This document shows, piece after piece, positions 8,096-17,574 of a stretch of DNA of 64,000 nt. Origin of the DNA: Opitutia bacterium Tous-C4FEB (lineage in GTDB: Bacteria > Verrucomicrobiota > Verrucomicrobiia > Opitutales > Opitutaceae). Numbering within the stretch: the stretch's first letter is position 1; every line of letters begins with the position of its first letter. The stretch covers positions 62,001 to 126,000 of the forward strand of contig NEVA01000001.1 in the NCBI GenBank assembly GCA_002304445.1. Direction: 5' to 3'. The notes under the pieces were generated by a model, which saw nothing but the letters and a program-made list of their open reading frames with translations, was not told where the DNA came from and did not search any database. The position numbers and the translations under genes are program-made.

Positions 8096-9120
8096 AACTC
8101 ATCGCCGGCCTGTTCGTCCTTTGCGCCTCCGTCCTTCCCGCGTACTCCACACCGGAGTTCGACCCCAAGGAACTCGCTCTCGTCCGCCAGATTCGGGAGA
8201 AAATCCTCGCTGCCGCCGCGAGTTCCGCCGCCGCGGCCTACGAGGAAAAAATTCCTGACACCGCCGTCACCTTCAGGATGCAACCGATCCCGGCCGGCAC
8301 ATTCTTGTTGGGCAGCCCGCTCACCGAAAAAAACCGCCAACCCGACGAAGGCCCGCAAACCCGCGTCGCTCTGCCCGCGTTCTGGATCGGCCAACACGAA
8401 GTGACTTGGAGCGAATACGAAATCTTCATGTTCGCCTCCGATGCGGTCGGTCGCACCACGAAGACCGAGGCCGACGCCGTTTCTCATCCCACGAAACCTT
8501 ACGTCGAAATGAGCTTCGGCATGGGCCGCGAGGGTTATCCCGCGATCAGCATGACCCACCACGCCGCCTCAAAATACTGCCAATGGCTGAGCGCCAAGAC
8601 GGGCCGTTTCTACCGACTGCCCACCGAAGCGGAGTGGGAATACGCCACCCGCGCCGGCACGACGACCGCCTATTCCTCCGGCGACGATCCCGCCGCTCTC
8701 GCCGCCTACGCCGTCTTCAGCGCCGACAAATACGGCAAAGTCGGCAGCAAGAAGCCGAACGCTTGGGGCCTCTTCGATGTCCACGGCAACGTCTCCGAAT
8801 GGACCCTCGACCAATACGAGCCCGATGCCTACTCCCGCCTCAAAGGCGATCCCGCGGCAGCCGCATGGGTGCGCTCGACGCAGCCCTATCCCCACGCCGT
8901 GCGCGGCGGCAACTGGAGCGACGGCCCCGAGCTCTTACGCAGCGCCGCCCGGCGCGGTTCGAGCCCCGACTGGAAGATGCTCGATCCCCAGTTGCCGAAA
9001 AGCGTGTGGTATCACACGAGCGCCCCCTGGATCGGTTTCCGCGTCGTGCGCCAAGCGACGATTCCCTCGGCCGAGGAGATGTATCGCATTTGGAACAACG
9101 GCGTCGCGCTCGACCACTGA
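8092..9120 (+). CDS. SUMF1 (formylglycine-generating enzyme-like) domain protein, lacking the FGE cysteines
   Basis: A 342-residue exported protein (signal MKLIAGLFVLCASVLPAYS). From about residue 60 it is a SUMF1/FGE-sulfatase fold: MQPIPAGTFLLGS, FWIGQHEVTWSEYEIF, YRLPTEAEWEYATRAG, NAWGLFDVHGNVSEW, AVRGGNWSDG and IGFRVVR. True formylglycine-generating enzymes carry an active-site cysteine pair near the GG(S/N)W region. Here that region reads HAVRGGNWSDGPELLRSA with no cysteine, and the only mature Cys is in KYCQW. It is therefore probably not the activator of the sulfatase at 55724, but one of the expanded SUMF1 paralogues of Planctomycetes/Verrucomicrobia. It overlaps apbE by 4 bp, so translation is likely coupled. 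Confidence 0.86.
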   Translation: MKLIAGLFVLCASVLPAYSTPEFDPKELALVRQIREKILAAAASSAAAAYEEKIPDTAVTFRMQPIPAGTFLLGSPLTEKNRQPDEGPQTRVALPAFWIGQHEVTWSEYEIFMFASDAVGRTTKTEADAVSHPTKPYVEMSFGMGREGYPAISMTHHAASKYCQWLSAKTGRFYRLPTEAEWEYATRAGTTTAYSSGDDPAALAAYAVFSADKYGKVGSKKPNAWGLFDVHGNVSEWTLDQYEPDAYSRLKGDPAAAAWVRSTQPYPHAVRGGNWSDGPELLRSAARRGSSPDWKMLDPQLPKSVWYHTSAPWIGFRVVRQATIPSAEEMYRIWNNGVALDH

Positions 9121-9134
9121 GCGCCCCGAGTCGG

Positions 9135-10088
9135 TCAATCCACCGTCAATCCCAGCCCCTCGTCCACGCCGAGGTGCAGGTTCATGCATTGGATCGCCGC
9201 GCCCGATGCGCCCTTGCCGAGGTTGTCGAGCCGCGCGACCACGACCGCCTGATCGGCGTGCCCGAAGACCGCGAGGTCGCAACGGTTCGTACCGTTGGCC
9301 GCCTGCACGTCAAAAAATCCGGCGTCGAGCACCGCCTCATCGTCGAATGGTAACACCCGGATGAACCGCTCGCCGGCATACGTCTCCGTGAGTGCGTGGT
9401 GCAACGCCGCCGGCGACGGCGCGGCAGGGAGTTGCCGCAGCGGCAGAGGCACCGTGACCGCCAGCCCTTGATAAAAATTGGCCACCACCGGACTGAAAAT
9501 CGGCGAATGCACGAGGCCGGTGTGAACCCGCATTTCGGGCAGATGCTTGTGCATGAGCCCGAGTGCGTAGGGCCGCGGGCTGGTCAGTTTTCCCGGCAAC
9601 GGCGACTGGCCGTAATCGGCGATCATCTTTTTCCCGCCGCCGCTGTAGCCGGTGAGCGAAAAGACCGAGAGAGGAAAATCCGTCGGCACCAAGCCGCGCT
9701 GGACGAGCGGCCTCACCGCGAGGGCGAAGGCAGTCGCGTGGCAACCGGGATTAGCGATGCGTTTGCCCGCGCGAATCGCCGCGCGATACGAGGCCGCGAG
9801 TTCCGGCACGCCGTAGACCCAGGCCGGATCGATGCGGTGTGCCGTCGAGGCATCAATCACGCAGGTGCGGGGGTTGGTCACGAGCGCGGCCGATTCCTTC
9901 GCCGCGACGTCGGGCAGGCAGAGGAACGCGACGTCGGCCGCATTGAGCTGCGCGGCGCGCGCGGCCGGGTCTTTGCGGTGCGCGGCGTCGATGACGAGCA
10001 GCTCAATGTCCGCACGCACTGCGAGCCGCTCGTGGATTTGGAGCCCCGTGGTGCCCTCGTGACCGTCGACAAAAACCTTGGTTCTCAT
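9135..10088 (-). CDS. argC: N-acetyl-gamma-glutamyl-phosphate reductase, type 2
   Basis: 317 residues from the ATG at 10088 ([20 protein letters not shown]); the open frame continues to 10157 without family similarity. ArgC reduces N-acetylglutamyl phosphate to the semialdehyde, the third arginine step. The nucleotide-binding loop DGHEGTTG, the [21 protein letters not shown] segment and the catalytic Cys116 in [13 protein letters not shown] are all visible. The short length and the EGTTG loop fit the type 2 ArgC subfamily (AGPR_2). It is the last gene of the manA-to-argC string and lies 27 kb from the other arg genes. Convergent with the SUMF1 gene. Confidence 0.92.
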   Translation of the reverse strand: MRTKVFVDGHEGTTGLQIHERLAVRADIELLVIDAAHRKDPAARAAQLNAADVAFLCLPDVAAKESAALVTNPRTCVIDASTAHRIDPAWVYGVPELAASYRAAIRAGKRIANPGCHATAFALAVRPLVQRGLVPTDFPLSVFSLTGYSGGGKKMIADYGQSPLPGKLTSPRPYALGLMHKHLPEMRVHTGLVHSPIFSPVVANFYQGLAVTVPLPLRQLPAAPSPAALHHALTETYAGERFIRVLPFDDEAVLDAGFFDVQAANGTNRCDLAVFGHADQAVVVARLDNLGKGASGAAIQCMNLHLGVDEGLGLTVD

Positions 10089-10153
10089 AGCACCGCCCAG
10101 CATCGGCTGCGACCTGGAAGTCGGCAAGACCCGAGGTGATCTCCGGCCAAAAC

Positions 10154-10726
10154 TCAACCCGCGCTCAGCTTCGCGATCACCGCCGGCAGCAACGCGTGCT
10201 CCGCCGCGTGCACCTTAACCGCGAGCGATTCGAGCGTGTCGCCCGCTTCCACACGCACCACCGCCTGGTCGATGATCGGCCCGCCATCGACCTCAAGCGT
10301 CACGCCGTGCACGGTGCAACCCGTCACTTTCACCCCGCGCCGAAAGGCCTGCCCGATGCCGTCGAGCCCCGGAAAACTGGGCAGCAAACTCGGGTGCAGA
10401 TTGATGATTTTCCCCGCAAACGCGGTGAGGAACCCCGGCTTGATCACACGCATGAAGCCCGCCAGCACGACCAGATCGGCCTGCGCCGCCCGGACCGCCG
10501 CGATGAAGCGCGCCTCGCCCTCGCCCTCGAGCTTGGTCTTGAACGGCGCCGGATCGACGTAGCTCGCCGGCACCCCGAAGCGCGGTCCGAGCGCGAGCAT
10601 GCCGGCGTCGGGTTTGTCGGCGAACAATGCGACCACGTGCGCACGGCCAAGTCGGCCCTCTTGTTGCGCAACGAGAATCGCCTCGGCGTTCGACCCGCGA
10701 CCGGAACCGAGAATGACAACGCGCAT
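10154..10726 (-). CDS. purN: Phosphoribosylglycinamide formyltransferase
   Basis: 190 residues from the ATG at 10726; a TTG three codons upstream is the only alternative. PurN transfers a formyl group from 10-formyl-THF to GAR in purine synthesis. The N-terminal [18 protein letters not shown] strand-loop, the [25 protein letters not shown] segment with the catalytic Asn-His region, and the [12 protein letters not shown] loop with the catalytic Asp are present. It lies 5 bp after the rfaE2 stop and 65 bp before argC on the same strand. Confidence 0.94.
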   Translation of the reverse strand: MRVVILGSGRGSNAEAILVAQQEGRLGRAHVVALFADKPDAGMLALGPRFGVPASYVDPAPFKTKLEGEGEARFIAAVRAAQADLVVLAGFMRVIKPGFLTAFAGKIINLHPSLLPSFPGLDGIGQAFRRGVKVTGCTVHGVTLEVDGGPIIDQAVVRVEAGDTLESLAVKVHAAEHALLPAVIAKLSAG

Positions 10727-10731
10727 GACGT

Positions 10732-11226
10732 TCAAATCTCCCCCGCCGCCTTGATCCGCGCGATCAACGCCGTCGTGCTGAACCCCGGGAGAAACGGCAT
10801 GAACTCAATCTTGGCCCCGCAGGCTTGGAGCGCGCCGCGTTCGCCGGAATCGAGTTTCTCCAAGGTGTAGTCGCCGGCCTTGCAGTAAATATCGGGCCGG
10901 AGCGCCTCGATCTCCGCCGTCAGGCGCGGCTCACGGAAAATGATGACGCCCGAAACGAACCACAACGCACCGAGCGCGTACGCACGCTGTTCTTCGTTCT
11001 GGATCGGGCGCAACGGCCCCTTCAACGCTTTGACCGAGGCATCGGCATTGATCGCGACGTAAAGCGCCTCACCCAGACGCCGCGCCTCCTTGAGGTAGTA
11101 AAGGTGCCCCGTATGCAGGAGATCGAACACCCCGTTGGTGAGCACCAGCGATTTGCCGGCGGCGCGCAACTTCGCCCGCGCCGCGACCGCCTGCTCGAGT
11201 GTGAGCAGTTTGGGATTTTCGAGCAT
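10732..11226 (-). CDS. rfaE2: D-glycero-beta-D-manno-heptose 1-phosphate adenylyltransferase
   Basis: 164 residues from the ATG at 11226. This is the nucleotidyltransferase half of HldE as a separate protein. It transfers AMP to heptose 1-phosphate to make ADP-heptose for LPS core, consistent with a Gram-negative envelope. TNGVFDLLHTGHLYYLKEA holds the HxGH-type nucleotide-binding motif at about residues 30-45, and the ADASVKALKGPLRPI loop follows. The long upstream frame to 11736 lies over dnaJ and is not used. Glycerol-3-phosphate cytidylyltransferase-like enzymes share the fold, but the length and motifs favour RfaE2. Confidence 0.9.
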   Translation of the reverse strand: MLENPKLLTLEQAVAARAKLRAAGKSLVLTNGVFDLLHTGHLYYLKEARRLGEALYVAINADASVKALKGPLRPIQNEEQRAYALGALWFVSGVIIFREPRLTAEIEALRPDIYCKAGDYTLEKLDSGERGALQACGAKIEFMPFLPGFSTTALIARIKAAGEI

Positions 11227-11269
11227 CGGAGCGGACACGGTCAGATTCGATAGACCACGCGCGAGACGG

Positions 11270-12436
11270 TCAGAAGAACTTTTTTGCTTTCTCGAAAAAG
11301 CTCTTCGAGGTCGGCTCGGCGGCGTCGCCGCTGACGCGGGCGAACTCCTCGAGCAGCTTGCGTTGGTCCGAGCTGAGCGAGGTCGGCACCTCGACTTGCA
11401 CGCGCACGAGTTGATCTCCCTGGCGACCACCGCGGAGCGAGGGCATCCCCTTTTCGCGCAGACGGAAGGTCGTGCCGCTGGCGGTGCCGGCCGGGATCTT
11501 GAGCGAGCCTTTGCCGAAAAGCGTCGGCACCTCGATGCTGCCGCCGAGCGCGGCGAGCGTAAACTTGATCGGGATTTCGCAGGCGAGAGAATCACCGTCG
11601 CGCTCGAAGAGTTCGTGATCCTTGACCGTGATAACGATGTAGAGATCGCCGGCCGAACCGCCCGCCACTCCGGCTTCGCCGTTACCGCTGGAGCGGAGGC
11701 GAGAACCGGTTTCGACGCCGGCCGGGATCCGGACATTGATCTTGGTGGTCTGGGGCGTGCGACCTTCGCCGCGGCAAACCGAACACGGTTTTTCGATTTT
11801 TTGGCCGGAGCCGCCGCAGGTCGGGCAAGCTTGGGTAAACGTGATGATACCGCCGGAGCGGCGGATTTGACCCGCGCCGCGGCAGGTCGGGCAAGTCACG
11901 CGCTTCGAACCGGGCTCGGCGCCGGCGCCGGCGCACCGTTCGCACGTCATCGCCTTACGGAAGGAAATTTCCTTCTCCAGGCCGCGAGCGGCATCTTCGA
12001 GCGTGATTTCCAGGTCGTAGCGCAGATCGGAGCCGTCGCGGTCACCGCCGCTCCCGCCACCTCCGCCGCCGCCAAACATCTCGTCGAAAATACCTCCGCC
12101 ACCACCTCCGCCACCCCCACGACCTTGTTGGCCAAAAACTTCGCGGAAGATATCAAAGGGATCATGGAACCCGCCGCCGCCGGCCGGTCCGCGCGCGCCG
12201 CCACCGGGGCCCTGAAACGCCGCGTGGCCATAGCGATCATAGGCCGCCCGTTTTTCCGGGTCCTTGAGGGCCTCGTAGGCTTCGGAAACTTTCTTAAACG
12301 TTTCCTCCGCCTCTTTATTGCCGGGATTTTTATCCGGATGGAACTGCACGGCCTTCTTGTAATAGGCCTTTTTCAATTCATTCTCGTTAGCGTTTTTCTG
12401 GACGCCGAGTAATTCGTAATAATCTTCCTTCGCCAT
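11270..12436 (-). CDS. dnaJ: Chaperone protein DnaJ
   Basis: 388 residues. The J domain (residues 1-70) has the HPD motif in [19 protein letters not shown]-rich linker follows (about 75-130) with long glycine runs. The zinc-finger domain has four CxxCxGxG-type repeats ([32 protein letters not shown]). The C-terminal substrate-binding domain (about 220-370) ends with a dimerisation segment. DnaJ stimulates DnaK ATPase and presents unfolded clients. It lies 40 bp downstream of grpE; dnaK is not in the window. Confidence 0.97.
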   Translation of the reverse strand: MAKEDYYELLGVQKNANENELKKAYYKKAVQFHPDKNPGNKEAEETFKKVSEAYEALKDPEKRAAYDRYGHAAFQGPGGGARGPAGGGGFHDPFDIFREVFGQQGRGGGGGGGGGIFDEMFGGGGGGGSGGDRDGSDLRYDLEITLEDAARGLEKEISFRKAMTCERCAGAGAEPGSKRVTCPTCRGAGQIRRSGGIITFTQACPTCGGSGQKIEKPCSVCRGEGRTPQTTKINVRIPAGVETGSRLRSSGNGEAGVAGGSAGDLYIVITVKDHELFERDGDSLACEIPIKFTLAALGGSIEVPTLFGKGSLKIPAGTASGTTFRLREKGMPSLRGGRQGDQLVRVQVEVPTSLSSDQRKLLEEFARVSGDAAEPTSKSFFEKAKKFF

Positions 12437-12476
12437 AAGAATTCAGTGCTCGTTCGTAAGAGGGAGGAGGTGCCGG

Positions 12477-13058
12477 TCAAATGACCGCCGGTTGGGCTGG
12501 GCCGCTCGAGACGACGACGGACGCGGGGCGAAGCAATCGTCCATTGAGCGCGTAACCCGTGCGCACGACCGTGAGCACGTGTTCCGCCGGCACTTCGGCG
12601 CTCACGGCGTGCGAGATGGCTTCGTGTTGGTGCGGATCAAAGGGTTGTCCGGCGGGATTGATCTCTTTCAAGCCGTGATTGCCGAGGGCGCTCTTCAGCT
12701 GGGTGAGCACCATGTCGACCCCACCGGTAAGCGTCTTGAGGTCCGCGTTCGATTGTTTGGCGGCAGCCAAGCCGAGAGCGAGATTGTCGACCACCGGCAG
12801 TAAATCTTCGAGCACCCGAGCCGCGGAGAAAAGCCGGAGCTCCTCTTTTTCGCGGAGGGTGCGTTTGCGCAGATTCTCGAGGTCGGCGGCCGTACGCATG
12901 AAGCGGTCGTAGTTGTCAGCGGCCTCCTTCTTCGCGGCCGCGATGAGTGCGGTGGAGTCAGCCGCCGGCGGCGCTTCGACGGGCGCGGGCGCAGGAGTCG
13001 CAGCCGCAGCGGCGGCATCAGGAGTGGGCACAGAGGCAGGTTCGGATGACGGATTCAT
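12477..13058 (-). CDS. grpE: Nucleotide exchange factor GrpE
   Basis: 193 residues. An Ala/Pro-rich, low-complexity N-terminus (1-40) is followed by the long coiled-coil helix (about 40-90; NYDRFMRTAADLENLRKRTLREKEEL) and the compact beta domain (INPAGQPFDPHQHEAISH ... VLTVVRTGYALNGRLLRPASVVVS). GrpE releases ADP from DnaK. The pair grpE-dnaJ without dnaK between them is seen in several lineages. Upstream, 20 bp away, is the AsmA-like gene on the same strand. Confidence 0.95.
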   Translation of the reverse strand: MNPSSEPASVPTPDAAAAAATPAPAPVEAPPAADSTALIAAAKKEAADNYDRFMRTAADLENLRKRTLREKEELRLFSAARVLEDLLPVVDNLALGLAAAKQSNADLKTLTGGVDMVLTQLKSALGNHGLKEINPAGQPFDPHQHEAISHAVSAEVPAEHVLTVVRTGYALNGRLLRPASVVVSSGPAQPAVI

Positions 13059-13078
13059 GGCAAGAGAGGCAGACCTAA

Positions 13079-13870
13079 CTACGGCTTCCGGGTTTCTTCA
13101 AGCCTGTCGAGAAACCCGCGGAAGACTTCGCCCGGTTTATTCTCAGCAGCTTTCCGCGAGCCGGCTCTCCCGATCGCCGCCTCGTTTAGGACCCTTCTGA
13201 ATTCCGGCGGCAAAAAGGGCGCGAGTTCCGCCGCGACCTCGCGCTCGGCCAAGCCACGCAAAATCTCAGGCCCCAAAAGCTGACCGGCACTTGAAATAGA
13301 GCCGAATCGTTGATCCAGCTCCAAGGCAAACGTCCGCACGCGCGGTTTAGCTTCGGAGTAGTCGGCCAACACCAACGCATCGAGCCGGAGGCGCAATTCA
13401 CGGATCAAAAAGGACGATTTCGCAGTCGGCGGCCGAGGCTCGGATCCCACGAGGTTGGCCCGGAACAATTCAAGATTCGTCGGACCGTGAGCGCGCCTGA
13501 CCAAGGTGATTTGGCGCACATCGACCGAGAGCGTGCTGATCACGAAGCGTTCACCAAAAAGGGACCAGACATCGGCATCCGCTTCGAATGCACGCACCTG
13601 CAGGCAATCCCGTGAGGGGAAATTCGACGGGTTGGTCACTACCAAGCCCCGCAGCGAAACCCGGCCCGTAAAGGGATTCGCCGCGAGGCTCGTGATTTCG
13701 GCGTCGAACCCCGTGCGATCGAGCACCGCCCGAGTGAACAGAGACGGCAGCAACGTCATCCACGCCAGCGAACCGACAGCTCCGATGACGACCAACAGGA
13801 CCATCAGCCGCCAACCGCAACCACCCCGTTGCCGCCTCCGAGCCGGTCGCGTGCGGCCCGGTCCGATCAT
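13079..13870 (-). CDS. AsmA/DUF748-like single-pass membrane protein
   Basis: 263 residues. A basic N-terminus is followed by one transmembrane segment (about residues 22-42, MVLLVVIGAVGSLAWMTLLP) and a periplasmic region. The region after the membrane anchor (FTRAVLDRTGFDAEITSLAANPFTGRVSLRGLVVTNP) matches the opening of AsmA/YhjG/DUF748-type envelope proteins, where a short beta-taco domain starts after the anchor. The full family proteins are much longer, so this is a short version. Its start overlaps the manA stop by 4 bp (ATGA), suggesting translational coupling. The precise function is unknown. Confidence 0.7.
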   Translation of the reverse strand: MIGPGRTRPARRRQRGGCGWRLMVLLVVIGAVGSLAWMTLLPSLFTRAVLDRTGFDAEITSLAANPFTGRVSLRGLVVTNPSNFPSRDCLQVRAFEADADVWSLFGERFVISTLSVDVRQITLVRRAHGPTNLELFRANLVGSEPRPPTAKSSFLIRELRLRLDALVLADYSEAKPRVRTFALELDQRFGSISSAGQLLGPEILRGLAEREVAAELAPFLPPEFRRVLNEAAIGRAGSRKAAENKPGEVFRGFLDRLEETRKP

Positions 13871-14814
13871 CCCGCGAAATTCTCCGTCACCAGCACAATC
13901 GAGGTCGTTTCAGCGACAAACGCGAAGGCTGCACCAAATGGCAACAAGGCGTTGGTGCCGCTTTCCAGCCGTTCACCACCGCCCTTCACCGTTCCACTCA
14001 CGACACTGAGGATGCGCGGCTGCTCTCCGCCCGAGATGTGCAACCTTTCCCCGGCGCCCAAGACCGTGCGTTTGATCGAAAATTCCGGGCAGTCAGCAAT
14101 CACGCCCGACGTCGGCGCAGCCCGGACCGGTTTCGGCTCAAAGTCCGTCCAGTCGATCGAACGCAGCGACTGCTCGATGTGCATCTGCCGAGGTTTGCCG
14201 TCGAGGCCCACCCGCCCCCAGTCATAGACCCGGTAGGTCGTGTCGGAATTCTGTTGAATCTCCAAGATGAGATTCCCCGCGTCGATGGCGTGGACTTGGC
14301 CGCTGTGAACCAAAATCGAGTCTCCCGCCGCCACCGGGAAGCGGTGCACACAGGTCTCGACCGTCGCGGACGAGACGGCCTGTTCAAACTGCTCCTGCGT
14401 CACGCCGCGCTTCAGGCCCACAATCAGCTGGGCTCCCGGCCCGGTGGCCGCGATATACCAGTTCTCGGTTTTGGGTTCGCCTTTGAGGTCCCCCGCAACC
14501 GAGGCCGGCGGATGCACTTGCAGGCTGAGCCGCTCGCGACAATCGAGCCACTTGACCAACATGGGAAACGGCTTCTCGACCGGCCATTTTGGACCCATAA
14601 TCGCCGCTCCGTGCTTGGTGATGACCTGCCGCAACGTGCGCCCGGCGTATTTGCCGTTGGCTACGACCGACTGGGCCTCCGGTCGGTCGACAATCTCCCA
14701 GCTTTCGCCGATCGGCCGCGTATCGGGCAAGGTGCGGCCCAACGCAGCTTCCAGCGCTCGGCCGCCCCACACGCGCTCTTGATAAATCGGACGAAAAATT
14801 AGGACTTCGGGCAT
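13867..14814 (-). CDS. manA: Mannose-6-phosphate isomerase, class I
   Basis: 315 residues from the ATG at 14814; a TTG four codons upstream is possible. It interconverts fructose 6-phosphate and mannose 6-phosphate. Type I PMI motifs: FRPIYQERVWGGRAL at the N-terminus, the zinc-binding LSLQVHPP near residue 100, and HSGQVHAIDAGNLILEIQQNSD near 175-195 with its conserved His and Glu. The C-terminal cupin half is short, as in Bacillus-type ManA. It is the first gene of the minus-strand string ending in argC and is divergent from ftsK. Confidence 0.93.
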   Translation of the reverse strand: MPEVLIFRPIYQERVWGGRALEAALGRTLPDTRPIGESWEIVDRPEAQSVVANGKYAGRTLRQVITKHGAAIMGPKWPVEKPFPMLVKWLDCRERLSLQVHPPASVAGDLKGEPKTENWYIAATGPGAQLIVGLKRGVTQEQFEQAVSSATVETCVHRFPVAAGDSILVHSGQVHAIDAGNLILEIQQNSDTTYRVYDWGRVGLDGKPRQMHIEQSLRSIDWTDFEPKPVRAAPTSGVIADCPEFSIKRTVLGAGERLHISGGEQPRILSVVSGTVKGGGERLESGTNALLPFGAAFAFVAETTSIVLVTENFAG

Positions 14815-14868
14815 ATTTTGAATCAATGAAAGTGATTAAGGTCGGTCCGGGGCGGGGGGTGTTTACAT

Positions 14869-14897
14869 TTGACCGGCCCAGCCGTTAGCGTGCTATT
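14869..14897 (+). promoter_or_regulatory. Possible sigma70-type promoter for ftsK
   Basis: TTGACC at 14869-14874 is followed by a 17-bp spacer and GCTATT at 14892-14897, preceded by T to give a weak extended -10. The start codon of ftsK is 28 bp further. The -35 is a 5/6 match to the consensus, but the -10 is only 3/6, so this is a suggestion. Confidence 0.3.
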
Positions 14898-14925
14898 TCG
14901 TTCGACTTAGAGTCGGCCAACACAA

Positions 14926-17520
14926 ATGCGCAAGAACGAGACTTCAAACTCAAACGACGGACCCTCTTTTCAAGCTCCGCGCTACCGGCCAAACTGGACA
15001 GTAGCCCTCACCTGCTTGCTCGCCGGGGTCTTCGTTACCGTCGCTTTGTTGGCTTACGATCCGTCGCAAAGCAGCCATATAGGGACGGGCCCCAGGCCGA
15101 AAAACCCGATGGGCTGGGTGGGCGCCGACACCATTTGGGCGTTATTGGTCAGCATCGGTGCGAGCACATGGCTCTTGCCGGTCTTTTTCGGTTGGACGGT
15201 TTACATAGCACTCCGAGCCGCCCGGCATCTTAGCGGCACCCGCGTCATTGCCATGATCATTGCGATCACCGCCTTTTCCGGACTTTGGGCGATGGTCGAT
15301 TTTTTTAAAATCAGCGATTATTTCCAAGAAGGCGCCGGGGGAGTAATCGGCACGACCATCTACACGAAACTCCTGGCCGACGCCGTCGGCAGTTTCGGCT
15401 CGGCTATGCTTCTGGGCACGATCTACGCGATCTCGATGCTCTTTATTTTCACCCGGGATATCGGCACCGAGATCGACAAAATCTTCGCCAATTTTACGGC
15501 TTGGCGTGAAGCCCGGGCAAAGGAAAAAGCTGCTTTGGCCGCCGAACGCCAGAAAGCCCGCGCAGAACAAGCCAAGCAAAGAGCCGCCGGCGCAACTGCC
15601 GACGTCAGAGGTCGTGATCCCGCGCTCATCACACCGCAAAACAATAAAGACGCCGCCAACGAACTCGTGGGACCGAGCGGCGGCAAGAAAACGTTTGCAG
15701 CCAAGTTGGGCGACGACCCCTTGGCTAAGCCTCGCGTGCGGATGCCCCCTCTGCCCGAAAGCATTGAGGCCCCCGCACCAAAATCATTGATCGTGCCCGC
15801 GCCTCCGCCCCGAGCCCTGTCGCGCAACCCTCAGGTTGCACCTGCGCCCGCGCCAGTTCCGACCGTTCGTGAACTCGCCGAAACGGCCACCGATGTCCGC
15901 CCGCTCACCGTCGCGACCACCGGAAAATTCGAACTCAACATCGTCAAATCCGAGGAGCCCAAGAAGGCTGCCAAAATCAATCTGCCGCAGAGTGACGATA
16001 AAACTTACGAGTTCCCTCCCCTCTCCTTGCTAAAGGAGCAAGCCAAGCCCGACTCCAGCAACAGTGAGGGCGAGCACCGCGCCAACGCCGAGAACCTGCT
16101 CCGCATTTTGGGCGAGTTTGGCGTGGAAGTTACCCTTGGAGAAATCCACGTCGGCCCGGTCATCACCCGCTACGAAGTCGTGCCCGCCGCCGGCGTCCGC
16201 GTCGAAAAAATCGCCGGCTTGGACAAGAATATCGCCCTCGGCATGAGGGCACAGTCCGTCCGCATTCTCGCGCCCATCCCCGGCAAAGCCGCCGTCGGCG
16301 TCGAGGTCCCCAACCAGCATCCGACCGCCGTAGGTATGCGCGAGTTGCTCGAGAGCGAAGATTGGGCCAGCGCCAAAGCCGAGATTCCCATCGCTCTGGG
16401 CAAAGACGTCTCCGGCGCTCCGCTTATCTCCGACCTCGCGAAAATGCCCCACTTGCTCATTGCCGGCGCCACCGGCTCGGGCAAATCGGTCTGCATCAAT
16501 TCCATCGTCGCCTCGATCCTTTACTCCAAGAGCCCGAAGGATCTTCGCCTCATCATGGTCGACCCCAAGGTCGTGGAATTGAAGATCTTCAATTCGCTGC
16601 CGCACATGCTCATTCCCGTGGTGACGGAGCCCAAGAAAGTCCCCGCCGCCCTCAAATGGCTCCTCGGAGAGATGGAACAGCGCTACCAACTCTTCGCCAA
16701 GGTCAACGTCCGCAACATCGTCGGATTCAACACCCGCAAACGAACCCCGAAATCCGAGAATCCTCCTCCCGGCGAAACGCAGGGCTCACTCGAGGGGGTC
16801 GATCCCATGCTCGACGATGGCGCGGAGATTCCCGAACGCTTGCCCTACATTGTCGCGATCATCGACGAGCTCGCCGACCTCATGATGGTCGCACCGGCCG
16901 AGATCGAAACCAGCATCGCCCGGCTTGCCCAGCTCGCGCGAGCCGCCGGTATCCATCTCATCATCGCCACTCAACGTCCTTCGGTGAACGTCATCACCGG
17001 CGTCATCAAAGCGAATCTTCCCTCGCGAATTGCCTTCCAAGTCGCCTCCCAAGTCGACTCCCGAACCATTTTGGATACCAAGGGCGCCGATACGCTCATC
17101 GGTCGGGGTGACATGTTGTTCTCCCCGCCTGGCAGCTCCCGTTTGGTCCGTTCGCAAGGCGCATTCGTCTCCGACGAGGAGGTCATGGCCATGGTCGAAT
17201 TTCTCAAGAAAAACGGCCCGCCGCAATACGCCCAGTCCGTCCAAGCTCAAATCGACCGCGCGGCCCGCGAGGAAGAAGAGGAAGACGGCGAAGGCGACGA
17301 CGCTGAGGGGGACATGGGCGACGATCAGGAGCTCTACACGCAGGCGCTGGATGTGCTCAAATCCACGAAGCGCGCCAGCACCTCGATGATCCAACGCCGC
17401 CTCCGCATCGGCTACAACCGCGCCGCCCGCATCATGGATCTCATGGAGGAGAAAGGCATCGTCGGCCCCGAGAACGGTTCCAGCCCCCGTGAAATCTTGG
17501 TCGATCTCGATTCGCTCTAA
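14926..17520 (+). CDS. ftsK: DNA translocase FtsK
   Basis: 864 residues. The N-terminal membrane domain has about four helices (residues 25-185, starting NWTVALTCLLAGVFVTVALL). A Lys/Ala/Pro-rich linker runs from about 190 to 375. The alpha/beta motor domain contains Walker A GATGSGKS at 514-521 and Walker B IIDE at 645-648. The C-terminal gamma winged helix (about 800-864; RASTSMIQRRLRIGYNRAARIMDLME) reads KOPS/SRS-type sequences. FtsK pumps the chromosome terminus through the division septum and activates XerCD. An acidic stretch (EEEEEDGEGDDAEGD) links motor and gamma domains. The start at 14926 has no competing upstream ATG in a good context. Confidence 0.97.
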   Translation: MRKNETSNSNDGPSFQAPRYRPNWTVALTCLLAGVFVTVALLAYDPSQSSHIGTGPRPKNPMGWVGADTIWALLVSIGASTWLLPVFFGWTVYIALRAARHLSGTRVIAMIIAITAFSGLWAMVDFFKISDYFQEGAGGVIGTTIYTKLLADAVGSFGSAMLLGTIYAISMLFIFTRDIGTEIDKIFANFTAWREARAKEKAALAAERQKARAEQAKQRAAGATADVRGRDPALITPQNNKDAANELVGPSGGKKTFAAKLGDDPLAKPRVRMPPLPESIEAPAPKSLIVPAPPPRALSRNPQVAPAPAPVPTVRELAETATDVRPLTVATTGKFELNIVKSEEPKKAAKINLPQSDDKTYEFPPLSLLKEQAKPDSSNSEGEHRANAENLLRILGEFGVEVTLGEIHVGPVITRYEVVPAAGVRVEKIAGLDKNIALGMRAQSVRILAPIPGKAAVGVEVPNQHPTAVGMRELLESEDWASAKAEIPIALGKDVSGAPLISDLAKMPHLLIAGATGSGKSVCINSIVASILYSKSPKDLRLIMVDPKVVELKIFNSLPHMLIPVVTEPKKVPAALKWLLGEMEQRYQLFAKVNVRNIVGFNTRKRTPKSENPPPGETQGSLEGVDPMLDDGAEIPERLPYIVAIIDELADLMMVAPAEIETSIARLAQLARAAGIHLIIATQRPSVNVITGVIKANLPSRIAFQVASQVDSRTILDTKGADTLIGRGDMLFSPPGSSRLVRSQGAFVSDEEVMAMVEFLKKNGPPQYAQSVQAQIDRAAREEEEEDGEGDDAEGDMGDDQELYTQALDVLKSTKRASTSMIQRRLRIGYNRAARIMDLMEEKGIVGPENGSSPREILVDLDSL

Positions 17521-17574
17521 CACCCGAGTATTTCGTGCTGACTTCCCCTCTCCCCCAACCTTACTCAGCCCATT

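Noticed and set aside
8092-9120. Calling this gene the formylglycine-generating enzyme that activates the sulfatase at 55724
   Set aside because: The active-site cysteines are absent and the loci are 46 kb apart.
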